A stretch of DNA of 64,000 bases from NCBI GenBank assembly GCA_002427735.1, contig DIYP01000016.1, positions 620,001 through 684,000 on the forward strand, given 5' to 3'. This document shows, piece after piece, positions 9,993 to 21,200 of the stretch (position 1 is its first letter; each line of letters opens with the position of its first letter). The stretch is from Flavobacteriales bacterium UBA6051 (lineage in GTDB: Bacteria > Bacteroidota > Bacteroidia > Flavobacteriales_D > Crocinitomicaceae). Below the pieces are notes generated by a model that worked only from the letters and a program-made list of their open reading frames with translations, was not told the origin of the DNA and ran no database searches. Made by a program: the position numbers and the translations under genes.

Positions 9993-10083
9993 CTTTCTAT
10001 TTTCAAATAAGTGTGCGAATATAGTTAGATCCGACGACTATTAAAAATAATTGGGGCAGAACATTAGGCGGATCCTGAACAAA

Positions 10084-10111
10084 GAAAAAACCACCCGAAA
10101 AAATCGGATGG
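10084..10111 (-). terminator. terminator of the giant repeat protein gene
   Basis: On the minus strand, CCATCCGA, a 5-base loop and TCGGGTGG (8-bp stem, one G-T pair) are followed by six T residues, just downstream of the stop codon at 10133. Confidence 0.85.
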
Positions 10112-10132
10112 CTTTCTACTATTTATTCTCAG

Positions 10133-13100
10133 TTATTTTCCTCCTCGACCCCTTGTTTCTTTGGTCTTGGGTTTGTCTTCTTCTTTTTCAACCTTTTTCC
10201 CTGTTTCTTTGGGTTTTGTTGTCACCTTTCCGCCCGTTTCTTCAGACTTACGGCCACCGCCATTTTCTTCTCCTCCACCATTATTGCCGTTACCATTGTT
10301 ACCGCTATTGCCACTGTTACCTTGGCCTGTAACGGTTCCATTGTTTCCATTTTCAGAGCCTCCAATGGTTGCTCCTGTTCCCGTTGTAGGGTTTGTCTGA
10401 GAGTTTCCGCCAGTAGTAGGACACGGACCGATAACATCACCATGAGCTTGATGTGCTGGCCATGCAGAAAGAGGTATTTCTATCTGCTGAGGGTTTCCTG
10501 TATTTCCAGGAGGGTAATGACAAATCGTAATCTTTTGTTCTTCGTTTCGCTTGATTACCAATTGTTTATTGTCAATTCCACACGCCGTCTGTGCGGTGAT
10601 GGTTACTGTGTTATTTCCTACAGAGAGATTAATTGTACGTTGGAATATTCCTGATGAAGGGTTAAATGCTCCTCCTGGATCCGTAACACCGTTTACCTTC
10701 AAAATGATCTGGTTAATTGAATTCACATTCTGAATAAGCGCCTGAAGATTAACGGAACTATTCGTTGTAACAGATGACGTAGGCGCAGTAATATTAATTG
10801 AAGGAGCATCACATGGTGCCGTATGATTAACCACAAACGTTTGAGAAACTTGTCCGCAAGTAGTGTTAACCGTAAGCACAACCGTATTTACCAGTTCGTG
10901 AACTGTAATGTTGTTCTGATAAAGACCAGTAGTGGCGTTGAACGATCCTCCACTAACCTGAACTCCGTTAACAGTCATCGTTATTTCATTTGCCGTAGCG
11001 TTAGCGATATTCGCCTGAACCAACAATGTACCAGACGTTGATGTTGTATTTAACCCAGTTGGGTTAACCATTGTGATTTCCGGAGCCTTACAAGGCTTGT
11101 AAGAAACGATTATTGTTTTTACTTCACGCCCGCAATCCGTCTGCGCTCCTACCTTTATCGTGTTCAGTCCTTCTGATAACTGAATTGTCTGTGTAAAGAT
11201 TCCTGTAGAAGGATTGAAGTTTCCTCCTGGCACCTGGGTGCCATTCACCATGACACCTACTTGATTCGCCTGACCTACGTTTTGCACTGAAGCCTGAATG
11301 GAAATACTTGATTGCTCCGTTGTAATATTCGTTGACGTAGGAGCTTGAATATTGATCACGGGAGCATTACATGGCTGTTCGTATTTTACAATAAAACTAT
11401 GTTCCGCCTTTCCGCATTCTGTTAGAACCTTCAACAAGATTGTACTTGTAGGGTCCGCAACAGTAATTAACTGCTGAAATCTGCCATTCGAAGCGTTGTA
11501 AGAACCACCTGGAACAGCAGTTCCATTTATCAAAAGTGTAATTTGACTAGCATTGGCATTTTCAATAATTGCTTTCACCTCAACCTCTCCAGTTGTGGAG
11601 CTGATGCTAGGTGCTGTAGGACTTACCATTGTTAGTTTCGGTGGGTCACACGGTTGTTCATACTTCACCAAAAAGCTGTGTTGCTTCTGCCCACAATCAT
11701 TCGTAACTGTCAAAACAACATTACTAGTAGGATCCTGTACTATTGCAGTATTTTGATATAGACCCGTTGAAGCGTTATATGAACCCCCAGCGACTGCACT
11801 ACCGTTTACAGTTAGGACGATCTGATCAGCTAAAACATTGTTAATGGTAGCCTTAACCTCAACTTCAGCCACCGCGGTACCTATCGTTGGTGTTAAAGGG
11901 CTTATCATGGTCAACGTAGGAGGTGTGCACGGTTCCTCATACTTTACTACAAAGCTGTACTTCTCTTGTCCACAGTCATTGCTTACCGTTAAAATAACCG
12001 TGTTGGAAGGATTCTGAACTGTAATTATATTTTGATACAGACCTGTTGAAACGCTGTAAGAACCTCCAGCAATTGTATTTCCGTTTACAGTGAGAACAAT
12101 CTGATCAGCCATTGCATTGTTGATAGTCGCCTTTATCTCTACTTCTCCCGTAGAAGAGTTTACTGTTGGAGAAACTGGACTTATCATAATCAGCTTTGGT
12201 GCGTCACAAGGCTCCTCATATTTTATAACAAAACTGTGCATCGCCTGACCACAATCATTCGATACCTTCAGAAGAACATTGCTCGATGGGTTCTGCACGT
12301 TAACCGTATTCTGGTACTGACCATTCGTAGCATTGAAAGAGCCTCCATTCACAACGGCTCCGTCTACTGTTAAAACAATTTGGTTTGCCAATGCATTCGT
12401 TACAAGTGCATTGATTTGCACCTGCCCTGTTGTTGAATTGACTATTGTAGTTGTAGGGTTGACCATTGTAAGTGTAGGAGCATCACATGGCATTTCATGG
12501 GTAATTACAAACGTCTGCGAAGCCTGCCCACAATCTGTTACAACTGTCAATACCGCTGTGCTTTGCGCTGAATGAACATTGATTGTATTTTGGTACTGCC
12601 CGGTTGAAGCGTTGTAAGAACCACCGCCGACAGTTGCTCCATTAACTGTAAGACTGATTTGATTTGCAGCAGCATTCGTAATCATTGCGCTCACGAGTAG
12701 CGAACCAGTTGGAGATTCAACAGATGCCCCAGTTGGATTAATCATGGCAATCTCAGGAACTTTACAAGGTTCGTAATTGACTGTAAACTGCTCGAAATCC
12801 TGACCACAGTTTGTGCGAGCCATGATGTTAATTGTATTTACACCCTCAGTCAAGGAAATCGTATTTTCAAAGAGCATTGTCGATGGATTAAATAACCCAC
12901 CAGGAACAACTACACCATTCACTTTCAAAACGATTTGATTAGCAAGCTGTACATTTTCAATCTTTGCCTTGACCGTTAAGTTCTGTTGATCTGTCGAGAT
13001 TACCGCACCAACTGGCTGCAACATTGTAACAATCGGAACGAGACAAGGTTCATAGAGTATCACAAACGTTTCTGACTCAGCACCACAATCATTGTTCGCC

Positions 13101-15847
13101 GTAATGGTAATTGTATTGGTTCCTTGGCTCAACGTGATATTCTTCTGGAATAAGCTTGTGCTTGCATTCAGCGTTCCCCCGCCTACTGATGAACCATTCA
13201 GCGTCACCTGTATTTGATTTGAAGAAGTAACATTCTGGATTGTTGCCTGAATGTTATATGAGCTGTTTTCAACTGTTGAAGAAACTGTTGAAGGAGCTAT
13301 CATTGTAATTTCGGCACCGAGACAAGGCGTATAGGCGGCTGTGACAGATTGCTGATCCTGACCGCAATCATTCGTGGCTTTTACAGTAATTGTATTTACC
13401 CCTTGAGCAAGAGCAATGGATTTGGTGAATAACTTCGTTGCACTGTTGTAGGTCCCGCCTGAAACGACCATACCATTAACTGTTAGTATGATTTGATTTG
13501 CAGAACTAACATTCGTCACCAATGCACTCACCTGCGTCGTTGGGTTTGACGTACTCGTTGATGCAGCCGGTGATACCATTGTTACCTCAGGAGCTGTACA
13601 GGGTCTGTACGTTACCGTGTAAACCAATTCTTGCGAAGAACAGTCATTCGTGGCGATTAACTTAATCGTATTGTTCCCTGGGTTCAAGTTCAATGATTTT
13701 TGGAAAATCCGCGTACTTGAATTGTATGTTCCTCCGAAAATTGAAATCCCATTAAGGAACAGTTTGATCTGACTTGTTGATGTTACATTTGACACCATCG
13801 CCTTAAACAACAAGCTGGCATTCTCTTGAGATGTTATAAGTGAACTCGGCTGCACCATTGAAAGTTGCGGCCCTACACAAGGTTGCTTAATTACTCTTGT
13901 TGTTTTAACTTCCGAACCACACTCGTTCGTTGCTCGGATTTCGACAATGTTGTCTCCATCAATCAGCGAAATTGTTTGTTCAAATATCTTGGTAACGCTA
14001 TTAAATGATCCGCCGGCACGTACTACTCCATTCACCCTTAACTGAATCTGACTTGCAGCAGTCACATTTTGAATTGTCGCTCTAATCAATGTGCTGGTAG
14101 TATTCACCGTTACACTGCCTCCTGCAGGCTGAATAAAAGAAATAACCGGTTGTACACAGGGAGAATAATTAACAGTAATGGTCTCCGTATCGTTGGCGCA
14201 GTCATTATTTGCAATGATCTGCAACGTGTTTACTCCAGGGTTCAGCGCAATAGAACTCTGGAATTTACGCGTTGAAGCGTTATAGTTGAACGTTGCATTT
14301 GCACCATTTACCAAGAACTGTACGTTCTCTCGACCAACAATATTTGCAATTGTTGCACTCAAGGTATAAACTGGTTCAGTAACTGTTATGTTTCCTGACC
14401 CCGTCAAAAGCGTAATTGCAGGCGGAGTACAATCAACATAATTAATCTGAACTGTTTGCTCATCTACACCGCATTCATTGCGCGCAATTATACGAATCGT
14501 ATTCATGCCGTTCTGAAGGCGTAAGTTGCTTGTAAAAGTATTTCCGGAAAGCGAATAGTTATTAGAATTCAATCCGTTTATCTGATACTCTATATTGTCC
14601 GCATTGATAACTGTCGCGTTAATCACATACGTTGCTTGTTCCACTGAAATAGAATTCCCAGCAGGACGAATAAAGTCAACTTGCGGTGGCGTACAATCTG
14701 AGTAGTTGATAGTTACTCTTTCTTCATCTGTTCCGCATGCATTGGACGCCTTGATCACGAATGTGTTCTCACCTGGGTTCAATGCTACAGTACTCTGGAA
14801 TTTATCATTCGAAGCATTATAGGTAAAGTTGGTAGACAGATTTCCGTTAACGAAAAACTGAATGTTTTCGCGACCAGCCACTTCTTTTACTATTGCTTCA
14901 ACAGTATAAGTAGGGGTGTCTATGTTGATTACACGCTGATTGGGTCGTTGAAAATTGATTTCAGGGTTCTCACATCCCCCGCCTGCAACAACACCATTCG
15001 TGTTTGTATTTGTACTAACATCATCAACCCGCTTACCGATATTAAACTTCATCGACAGTCCTGAATAGTGGTATAGATCATTATCTAGCCCCCATTTCTT
15101 TGAAGTGCCCTGATAGCCATCAAAGGTATTTCGCAGCGAAAACATTGTTCGATGTTCCAGGCCAATAGAAAACTTAGGCCCTACCTGATAAGCCAACCCT
15201 ATTCCCAAACTTGGTACAATTGTCACGGAGTAGCCACTCCCACTTCCATCTAGAGGCGTATCATAAATCCCGTCAGTTAGCTGATTGAGCTCCGCTTTCG
15301 TCGTTGTTCCGGGTGCGTATTGATAAAACAAGGTACTAGCCGTATCCTGAGCGTCCTGAGAATACAAATCTCCGTTCGTCTGACTCCAAGCCGCTCCAAT
15401 ACCACCAAAAATATAGGGGTCCCAACCGGTCTTTTCTCTGAGACTATTCAAGTGAAGTACCAATTCCAGTCCTAACTCATGTGCTTCAGTATTAAAATTG
15501 TTCACCGTGTAACCCAATGAATCATAGCGACTCACGAGTTCACTTGCTGGATCGTAAAGCGGATTTCCTGAAACGTTTGTGGTGTCAAAGTCTTGCCCAT
15601 ACCAGTTACCTCCAAGGTATCTCAGTCGTAAATCAAAACTTACTTTCTTGCCATAATTATAATTGAAAGATCGACCTAGAATTAGGCCCCAACCGAAATT
15701 CGTTCTGTTACGAACATCTGTGGTGTTCCACGTTCCTCCAACATTGAATCCAAAAAACCATTTTGAATCTCTATCATAGTCCAATTTCTGACCAAACGCA
15801 GAACCTATAAAGAAGAGACAAAATCCGAGGGTAATCAATTTTCTCAT
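10133..15847 (-). CDS. giant surface protein: N-terminal barrel-like domain plus 16 Ig-like repeats
   Basis: About 1,904 residues. A signal peptide (ending AFGQ) is followed by an outer-membrane-barrel-like domain (to about residue 285; GIGAAWSQ, GLAYQVGPKFSIGLEHR). Sixteen tandem repeats of about 92 residues come next. Each starts Cys-x-x-Pro and ends near an (A/T)N(D/E)CG motif, so each holds two conserved cysteines that may form a disulphide. A short conserved module follows (ICHYPPGN...PAHQAHGD), known from other bacterial surface proteins, then a Gly/Asn-rich stretch and a Lys/Glu-rich tail. I see no T9SS sorting domain. The likely role is adhesion or a stalk anchored by the barrel, which is inference. 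I chose the second ATG of MLMRK as the start. Confidence 0.85.
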   Translation of the reverse strand: MRKLITLGFCLFFIGSAFGQKLDYDRDSKWFFGFNVGGTWNTTDVRNRTNFGWGLILGRSFNYNYGKKVSFDLRLRYLGGNWYGQDFDTTNVSGNPLYDPASELVSRYDSLGYTVNNFNTEAHELGLELVLHLNSLREKTGWDPYIFGGIGAAWSQTNGDLYSQDAQDTASTLFYQYAPGTTTKAELNQLTDGIYDTPLDGSGSGYSVTIVPSLGIGLAYQVGPKFSIGLEHRTMFSLRNTFDGYQGTSKKWGLDNDLYHYSGLSMKFNIGKRVDDVSTNTNTNGVVAGGGCENPEINFQRPNQRVINIDTPTYTVEAIVKEVAGRENIQFFVNGNLSTNFTYNASNDKFQSTVALNPGENTFVIKASNACGTDEERVTINYSDCTPPQVDFIRPAGNSISVEQATYVINATVINADNIEYQINGLNSNNYSLSGNTFTSNLRLQNGMNTIRIIARNECGVDEQTVQINYVDCTPPAITLLTGSGNITVTEPVYTLSATIANIVGRENVQFLVNGANATFNYNASTRKFQSSIALNPGVNTLQIIANNDCANDTETITVNYSPCVQPVISFIQPAGGSVTVNTTSTLIRATIQNVTAASQIQLRVNGVVRAGGSFNSVTKIFEQTISLIDGDNIVEIRATNECGSEVKTTRVIKQPCVGPQLSMVQPSSLITSQENASLLFKAMVSNVTSTSQIKLFLNGISIFGGTYNSSTRIFQKSLNLNPGNNTIKLIATNDCSSQELVYTVTYRPCTAPEVTMVSPAASTSTSNPTTQVSALVTNVSSANQIILTVNGMVVSGGTYNSATKLFTKSIALAQGVNTITVKATNDCGQDQQSVTAAYTPCLGAEITMIAPSTVSSTVENSSYNIQATIQNVTSSNQIQVTLNGSSVGGGTLNASTSLFQKNITLSQGTNTITITANNDCGAESETFVILYEPCLVPIVTMLQPVGAVISTDQQNLTVKAKIENVQLANQIVLKVNGVVVPGGLFNPSTMLFENTISLTEGVNTINIMARTNCGQDFEQFTVNYEPCKVPEIAMINPTGASVESPTGSLLVSAMITNAAANQISLTVNGATVGGGSYNASTGQYQNTINVHSAQSTAVLTVVTDCGQASQTFVITHEMPCDAPTLTMVNPTTTIVNSTTGQVQINALVTNALANQIVLTVDGAVVNGGSFNATNGQYQNTVNVQNPSSNVLLKVSNDCGQAMHSFVIKYEEPCDAPKLIMISPVSPTVNSSTGEVEIKATINNAMADQIVLTVNGNTIAGGSYSVSTGLYQNIITVQNPSNTVILTVSNDCGQEKYSFVVKYEEPCTPPTLTMISPLTPTIGTAVAEVEVKATINNVLADQIVLTVNGSAVAGGSYNASTGLYQNTAIVQDPTSNVVLTVTNDCGQKQHSFLVKYEQPCDPPKLTMVSPTAPSISSTTGEVEVKAIIENANASQITLLINGTAVPGGSYNASNGRFQQLITVADPTSTILLKVLTECGKAEHSFIVKYEQPCNAPVINIQAPTSTNITTEQSSISIQASVQNVGQANQVGVMVNGTQVPGGNFNPSTGIFTQTIQLSEGLNTIKVGAQTDCGREVKTIIVSYKPCKAPEITMVNPTGLNTTSTSGTLLVQANIANATANEITMTVNGVQVSGGSFNATTGLYQNNITVHELVNTVVLTVNTTCGQVSQTFVVNHTAPCDAPSINITAPTSSVTTNSSVNLQALIQNVNSINQIILKVNGVTDPGGAFNPSSGIFQRTINLSVGNNTVTITAQTACGIDNKQLVIKRNEEQKITICHYPPGNTGNPQQIEIPLSAWPAHQAHGDVIGPCPTTGGNSQTNPTTGTGATIGGSENGNNGTVTGQGNSGNSGNNGNGNNGGGEENGGGRKSEETGGKVTTKPKETGKKVEKEEDKPKTKETRGRGGK
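10537..14974 (-). repeat. 16 tandem coding repeats of about 277 bp
   Basis: In-frame repeats encoding Ig-like modules. The core shared by many is NQI.L.VNG....GG.(Y/F)N..(T)G.(Y/F)Q, then N(D/E)CG. Repeats 9-13 (about 11400-12750) are visibly closer to each other than the first three are, suggesting local duplication. The repeats are coding and contiguous, so not a CRISPR array. Confidence 0.88.
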
Positions 15848-15958
15848 AAGCATAGATATTAATGATTCGTCACCCTATAACTTCTATTATTGTGCCAAAG
15901 ACATGGCTTGCGTCATTAATAGTGGAATAATACAAATTATAGATCGTCAAAATTATCT

Positions 15959-15966
15959 TAAATTTG
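15959..15966 (+). promoter_or_regulatory. -7 promoter box upstream of the type B cargo gene
   Basis: TAAATTTG matches TAnnTTTG. It predicts a start near 15972 and a leader of about 31 bases before the ATG at 16004. No convincing -33 TTG at the usual distance. Confidence 0.45.
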
Positions 15967-16003
15967 TTTAAAATACTAGAAAAACCAAGGGTTTTCAATT
16001 ATT

Positions 16004-17284
16004 ATGCGGCCTCCTGTTATTTTTTTGTTAATGCTAATTTCAGCACTGAATTTTACACGTGCACAGGAGTCGTATAATGCATGTTCTGACGCATTGGAAA
16101 TCTGTCCAAATACGGTCTACACCGTAAATAATATTGGCGCCAATGTTACCTTTTGTCCAGGGTGCGAAGATGACTTTAATTTTTGTTTTCCGACCGACAA
16201 TACCATCTGGCTGACTTTCACAACGAATGCTGCCGGGGGCAATGTTCAGGTCGACTTCACAAATTTAGTCTTTGAAAACGGAGCCGGACAAGATAATGAG
16301 TTACAAGCGACCATCATTGAGGCAGCTGTGGCATGTAATGCAGGTTCTTACACACCAGTCGGAAACTGTGTTTCAAATGCTACAGGGAACTTTACCCTGA
16401 ATGCAGGTGGATTAACTGCTAACACAATGTACGCTATTGTTATTGATGGCGACAATAACGGTGTTGGTATTACGTCAGCTGCAGAGTGCACATTCGAGGT
16501 AAGCATTTCAGGCACTGCCGTAGATAGAACTGCATCGTCTATTTCCATAAATCAGACAAGTACAGATATTTGCTTAAATGAGGTGGTCAGTTTCTTTGCA
16601 AGTGTTCAAGACTGCCCGGATACAAGTCAATATAATTGGTACATTAATGGAAATCTAGTTGCGGTGACGGATTCAGCTGAATTTCAAACTTCCGCTTTAA
16701 ATGATGGGGATATTGTCACTGTTGAAACCGCTTGTTACACATTATGTCCGCAAGTGGTTTCTGTGGACTCTCCTCCAATAAACGTTTATACATTTTCTGT
16801 TGATGCCGGCCAAGACTTGACCGTGAGCCCAAATGAGGCCGTTACATTGAACGGATCAACAACCGCTCCCACTTTTTTCTGGGAACCCTCCTATCTCTTT
16901 AGTGACGCTAACTCTTTGACAACTATTGTATTTCCTGAGCAAACCATCACACTTTCGCTGACGGCCACAGAGAATGGATGTACCTTAATAGACTATATAA
17001 CAATTTCGGTCACAACAACGATAGAAGTTCCGAACACGTTTTCTCCCAATGGAGACAACATCAATGAAGTCTGGCTTATTGAGGGCATTGAACTGTACCC
17101 TGACAACGCTGTAAAAATCTACGACCGATGGGGTCAAGAAGTTTTTCAGACAACTGGTTATTCCAAGGCCAAAACTTGGGATGGCACTATTAGAGGGAAA
17201 GAGTTAGCAGAGGGTGTTTTCTTTTATGTAATTGAACTTGGAGACGGCCAGGTTCTCAATGGATCCTTAACTGTTATTCGTTGA
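16004..17284 (+). CDS. T9SS type B (CHU_C) sorting domain protein
   Basis: A 426-residue secreted cargo protein. Signal peptide 1-20. The N-terminal beta-rich domain is rich in cysteines (about 25-180; CPGCEDDFNFC), followed by an Ig/PKD-like part. The C-terminal type B sorting domain (about 340-426) shows PNTFSPNGDN, VKIYDRWGQEVF and WDG, the hallmark of gliding-motility-associated C-terminal domains. Its stop codon overlaps the ATG of the PorP/SprF gene (TGATG). This gene order, type B cargo then PorP/SprF, is the usual pairing in Bacteroidota. Confidence 0.9.
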   Translation: MRPPVIFLLMLISALNFTRAQESYNACSDALEICPNTVYTVNNIGANVTFCPGCEDDFNFCFPTDNTIWLTFTTNAAGGNVQVDFTNLVFENGAGQDNELQATIIEAAVACNAGSYTPVGNCVSNATGNFTLNAGGLTANTMYAIVIDGDNNGVGITSAAECTFEVSISGTAVDRTASSISINQTSTDICLNEVVSFFASVQDCPDTSQYNWYINGNLVAVTDSAEFQTSALNDGDIVTVETACYTLCPQVVSVDSPPINVYTFSVDAGQDLTVSPNEAVTLNGSTTAPTFFWEPSYLFSDANSLTTIVFPEQTITLSLTATENGCTLIDYITISVTTTIEVPNTFSPNGDNINEVWLIEGIELYPDNAVKIYDRWGQEVFQTTGYSKAKTWDGTIRGKELAEGVFFYVIELGDGQVLNGSLTVIR

Positions 17285-18207
17285 TGAGAGCATTCCTTTT
17301 ACTGATCGTAACTTGTGCCTTTCAAGCCTTCGGACAGCAAATCCCACAATACTCGCAGTGGGCAATGCATCAGTTTGCCGGAAATCCTGCTCATGCTGGA
17401 ATCAAAAAATGCGTTGATATTCACAGCCTTTATCGGCTACAATGGGTCGGATTTGATGGAGCGCCAAGAAGTGGTTTTTTAACGGTAAGTGTACCCCTTG
17501 ACTCTAAACGAAAAAAGTACCTCAGCGCTCGTCATGGAATGGGTGTGAAATTTGAAACCGATCAAATCGGACAGTTCAATGTGAACCGCGTCAATCTTGC
17601 CTATGCTGCGCATTTCAATTTTGATAAGTTCAAGCGATTGTCTCTGGGTCTTTTTGGTGGTATTATGCAAATGGGGTTTGACCCTTCTGAAATCAACACT
17701 ACCGATCCTGATCCTGCAGTTCAAAATGAGGCGTCTTTCGTCGCACCCGATGCTACCTTTGGAGCCTGGTTCAACGACGAGAACTATTACATTGGCTTGT
17801 CCTTAAGAAATTTGTTCCCCAGTCGATGGGAGAATATTGGAAACACTTCGCGTAATCGTTTTCACTTCTCGTTAAATGGAGGGTACCGCTTGGGAATTAA
17901 CGAAACAATGTCGCTCCTTCCCGCTGTTAACTTGCGCATTCCTCCCAGGGGACCAGCATCCATCGATTTAAATCTTCATTTCGATTATCGAAATCTGCTA
18001 GGGTTTGGATTGGGTTACAGAAATACGGATGCGCTTATCGCATTTGCCTCCATTAAAATTCAGGAACAATTTTCCATAGCGTATTCATTTGATTACACCC
18101 TTTCCCGAATTCAAATTGCCGCTCAAAACACGCATGAAGTTTCCTTAAGATTCACCACTTGCAAACCGCGTAAAACTTCAACGGCAAGCTGCCCTCTCTT
18201 CGAGTGA
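17284..18207 (+). CDS. PorP/SprF family T9SS outer membrane protein
   Basis: An outer membrane barrel of 307 residues that in this family works with type B cargo, tethering or exporting it. Signal peptide (about 1-18, AFGQ) followed by the family signature QYSQWAMHQFAGNPAHAG. Later barrel strands include LSLGLFGGIMQMG and YYIGLSLRNLFPS. Start at the ATG that overlaps the upstream stop by one base; a TTG just before it is less likely. Probably translationally coupled to the cargo gene. Confidence 0.92.
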   Translation: MRAFLLLIVTCAFQAFGQQIPQYSQWAMHQFAGNPAHAGIKKCVDIHSLYRLQWVGFDGAPRSGFLTVSVPLDSKRKKYLSARHGMGVKFETDQIGQFNVNRVNLAYAAHFNFDKFKRLSLGLFGGIMQMGFDPSEINTTDPDPAVQNEASFVAPDATFGAWFNDENYYIGLSLRNLFPSRWENIGNTSRNRFHFSLNGGYRLGINETMSLLPAVNLRIPPRGPASIDLNLHFDYRNLLGFGLGYRNTDALIAFASIKIQEQFSIAYSFDYTLSRIQIAAQNTHEVSLRFTTCKPRKTSTASCPLFE

Positions 18208-18271
18208 TTACTTTACTTGCATTGTTCTTTTCCGTATCTTGAAGGGCTATTGAATTAAACTAGAACGCCTT

Positions 18272-21200
18272 ATGTTGAACTATATCAGACTGTTAGCAGT
18301 TCTGAGCGCTGTATTTATGTCTAGCCAGGCACTCGCTCAGCAGAACAGCATCCTATTTAAATCAGGAAATTATTTTCCTCCAAATAACGTAAATGTGTTA
18401 AAAAATGAACCATTGTACGTTAGCGAAGAATTAGTCGGAAATCACTACTACCGTCTCGTACATTTTAGTGATTTGCCAACAAATGAGGAGAAATTAGCCC
18501 TCCAAAATCAAGGGGTGCGTCTCTTAAACTACATTCCACATAATGCCTTTTTTGCAGAGTTTTCAGTGAATGCCAATGTAGCCTCTCTTGCGTCTTATGG
18601 AATCCGAAGTGTTGAGGCTATTGATCAGCGATTCAAATTGAGCAATGCGCTATACACGGAGAATTATCCGCACTGGACACTTTATGGCACGAATCAAATT
18701 GAACTCTATGGAATATACTTCGATGGGATTTCTGAGGCAGACGCTGTATCACGTTTAAAGGAGAGTGGTGTTGAAATCATTAAAGCAAATTCTGCCAATA
18801 CTATTCATTTCCGTGCAAGTCTGGATCAGTTGGATGCTATATATAATATCCCTTCTTTTTCCTATTTCGAGGCGCTTGAAGCTCCAGGTGAGCCAGAAAA
18901 TATTGATGGAAGAACAAACCATCGCAGCAATATGTTAGCTACAGATTATGCCAGTGGGCTTCAATATGATGGAACAGGCGTTACTGTCATGATGCAAGAT
19001 GATGGATATATTGGAGACCATATCGATTATCAAGGCAGAATAGATCAATCAAACTGTAATGGGTGTAGTACCAATGATGCGAATGATCATGGCGACCACG
19101 TAGCGGGAACAATTATGGGTGCTGGAAATTTAAATCCACGCTATGAAGGAATGGCGTCTGGCGCTTTCCTTTTGGTTTATAATAGTAGCAATGCTAATTA
19201 TGACGATGTTCCAAACCTTTACAATAATGAGGATTTGGTAATCACTTCCAAAAGCTATAGTGCAGGATGTAATGGAGGGTATGACTCAAGAGCTCGACAA
19301 CTCGATCAGCAAATTCATGATTATAATTCTCTGATGCACGTGTTCTCTGCAGGTAATTCAGGGACAAGTAATTGCGGTTATGGTGCTGGATCTAACTGGG
19401 GAAATATTACTGGCGGACACAAGTCTGCGAAAAATGTTATCTGTGTTGGAAACCTCACTGCCACTGATGCATTAAATACTTCAAGCAGTCGAGGACCTGC
19501 TACCGATGGTCGAATTAAACCAGATATCTGTGGTGTTGGAACATCAGTTGTATCTACTGTTTCTGACTATCTATATGAATCCAAGACAGGTACATCTATG
19601 TCGTGTCCGGGTGTTGCGGGAGTTGTTACTCAGCTCTACCATGCCTACAAAGATGCGAATGGAGGTGCGAATCCGAACTCGGCTTTAATTAAAGCAGCTA
19701 TACTTAATACGGCGGAAGACCTCGGAAATCCTGGTCCAGATTTCAAGCACGGATGGGGACGCATCAATGCTATCAAATCACATGAGTTAATCTCTCAGGA
19801 TAATTATATCACAGCCTCCATCAGTCAGGGAGATAACGACATACACAACTTGTCCGTACCAGCGGGAGTGACGAAATTGAAGATCATGGTTTATTGGGCA
19901 GACTATGAAGGTACCGCCAATGCTTCGATTGCACTTGTAAACGATTTGAATATGCAAGTGACAGACCCAGGAATGGTTGCCTTTGACCCATGGGTGCTTG
20001 ACCCTTCTCCAAACGCAACGACTTTAGATCAGAATGCTGTTCGCGCGGTTGACAACTTGAACAACATGGAACAAGTCACCATCGATAATCCAATTCCAGG
20101 AAATTACTCCATTTCTATAGATGGTTTTGCTGTACCTCAAGGTCCTCAGGAATACTTTATCGTATATGAATTCGAACGTGATGAGGTTTTATTAACTTAT
20201 CCTGTAGGAGGTGAAGGGTTAGAGCCTGGAACTTCTGAGCGAATTCGCTGGGATGCTTCGGAAGGTACTACGCCATTTACGCTTGAGTATTCAACGGACA
20301 ATGGAGCCAACTGGAATACTATTTCTAACCCGGCAGCTACTGCGCGCTTTGCCAATTGGTCAATTCCAAATGTACTCACTGGAGAAGCACTTGTTCGTAT
20401 TACACGCGGTGCAGAAATGGATGAAAGTGACGAGGTATTTTCTATTATCCGAACTCCTGACAATTTAGGGTTTGGATGGGCGTGTCCTGACTCACTTAAC
20501 TTCACATGGGATGCCGTTTCAGGAGCAACTTCTTATGAAGTTTACATGCTTGGAAACACTTACATGGATGCTATGGGAACTACCACTGCGACTAACTTTA
20601 CGCTTCCTGTTCCAGCCACTGACGATGCCTGGTTCAGCGTTCGGTCATTTGGGCCAAATGGTGCGCGAAGTGAGCGCGCTGTTGCTATTCGTAAAACTCC
20701 TGGAGAGTTCGGATGTACATGGAGCAGTCCTTACGCAAACATTACTGTTGATTGTGATTCTATCAGCACTATGAGTTGTGTTCAAGCTTTAAATCAATCT
20801 ATCAATACAGATGCCGGCTCAACTTATCAATGGTATTTCCCGAATGGAACTCCAGCAACTTCGACAGATGAAAATCCGACAGTTTGTTATTCTACTGCTG
20901 GCTTTCAGGATGCTTCACTCGTAGTTACCAATAGTGCAGGATCAGACTCGGTGTTCTTCCAGAATTATGTTTTCGTGCAACTAGCGCAACCGCTTCCTTA
21001 CTTCGAAGGGTTTGAGAATATTCCAAGTTTTATTGGTCAATCAACCTGGTCAACATTTAACGCTGATAATAATAATACCTTCCTCGTTACAAGTCTGACA
21101 TCTCTCAGTGGAACAAAATGTGCAAGGTTGAGTAATCATGGGCAAAGTTCAGGCAGTGTTGATGAACTTATTTCTGGTCCAATAGATCTTTCCAGCCTCG

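Noticed and set aside
12333..12575. Plus-strand frames inside the repeat gene
   Set aside because: Antisense of repeat modules; recurs with each repeat.
10537..14974. Regular repeats that might suggest a CRISPR array
   Set aside because: Units are about 277 bp, contiguous, in frame and protein coding, with no spacers or cas genes.
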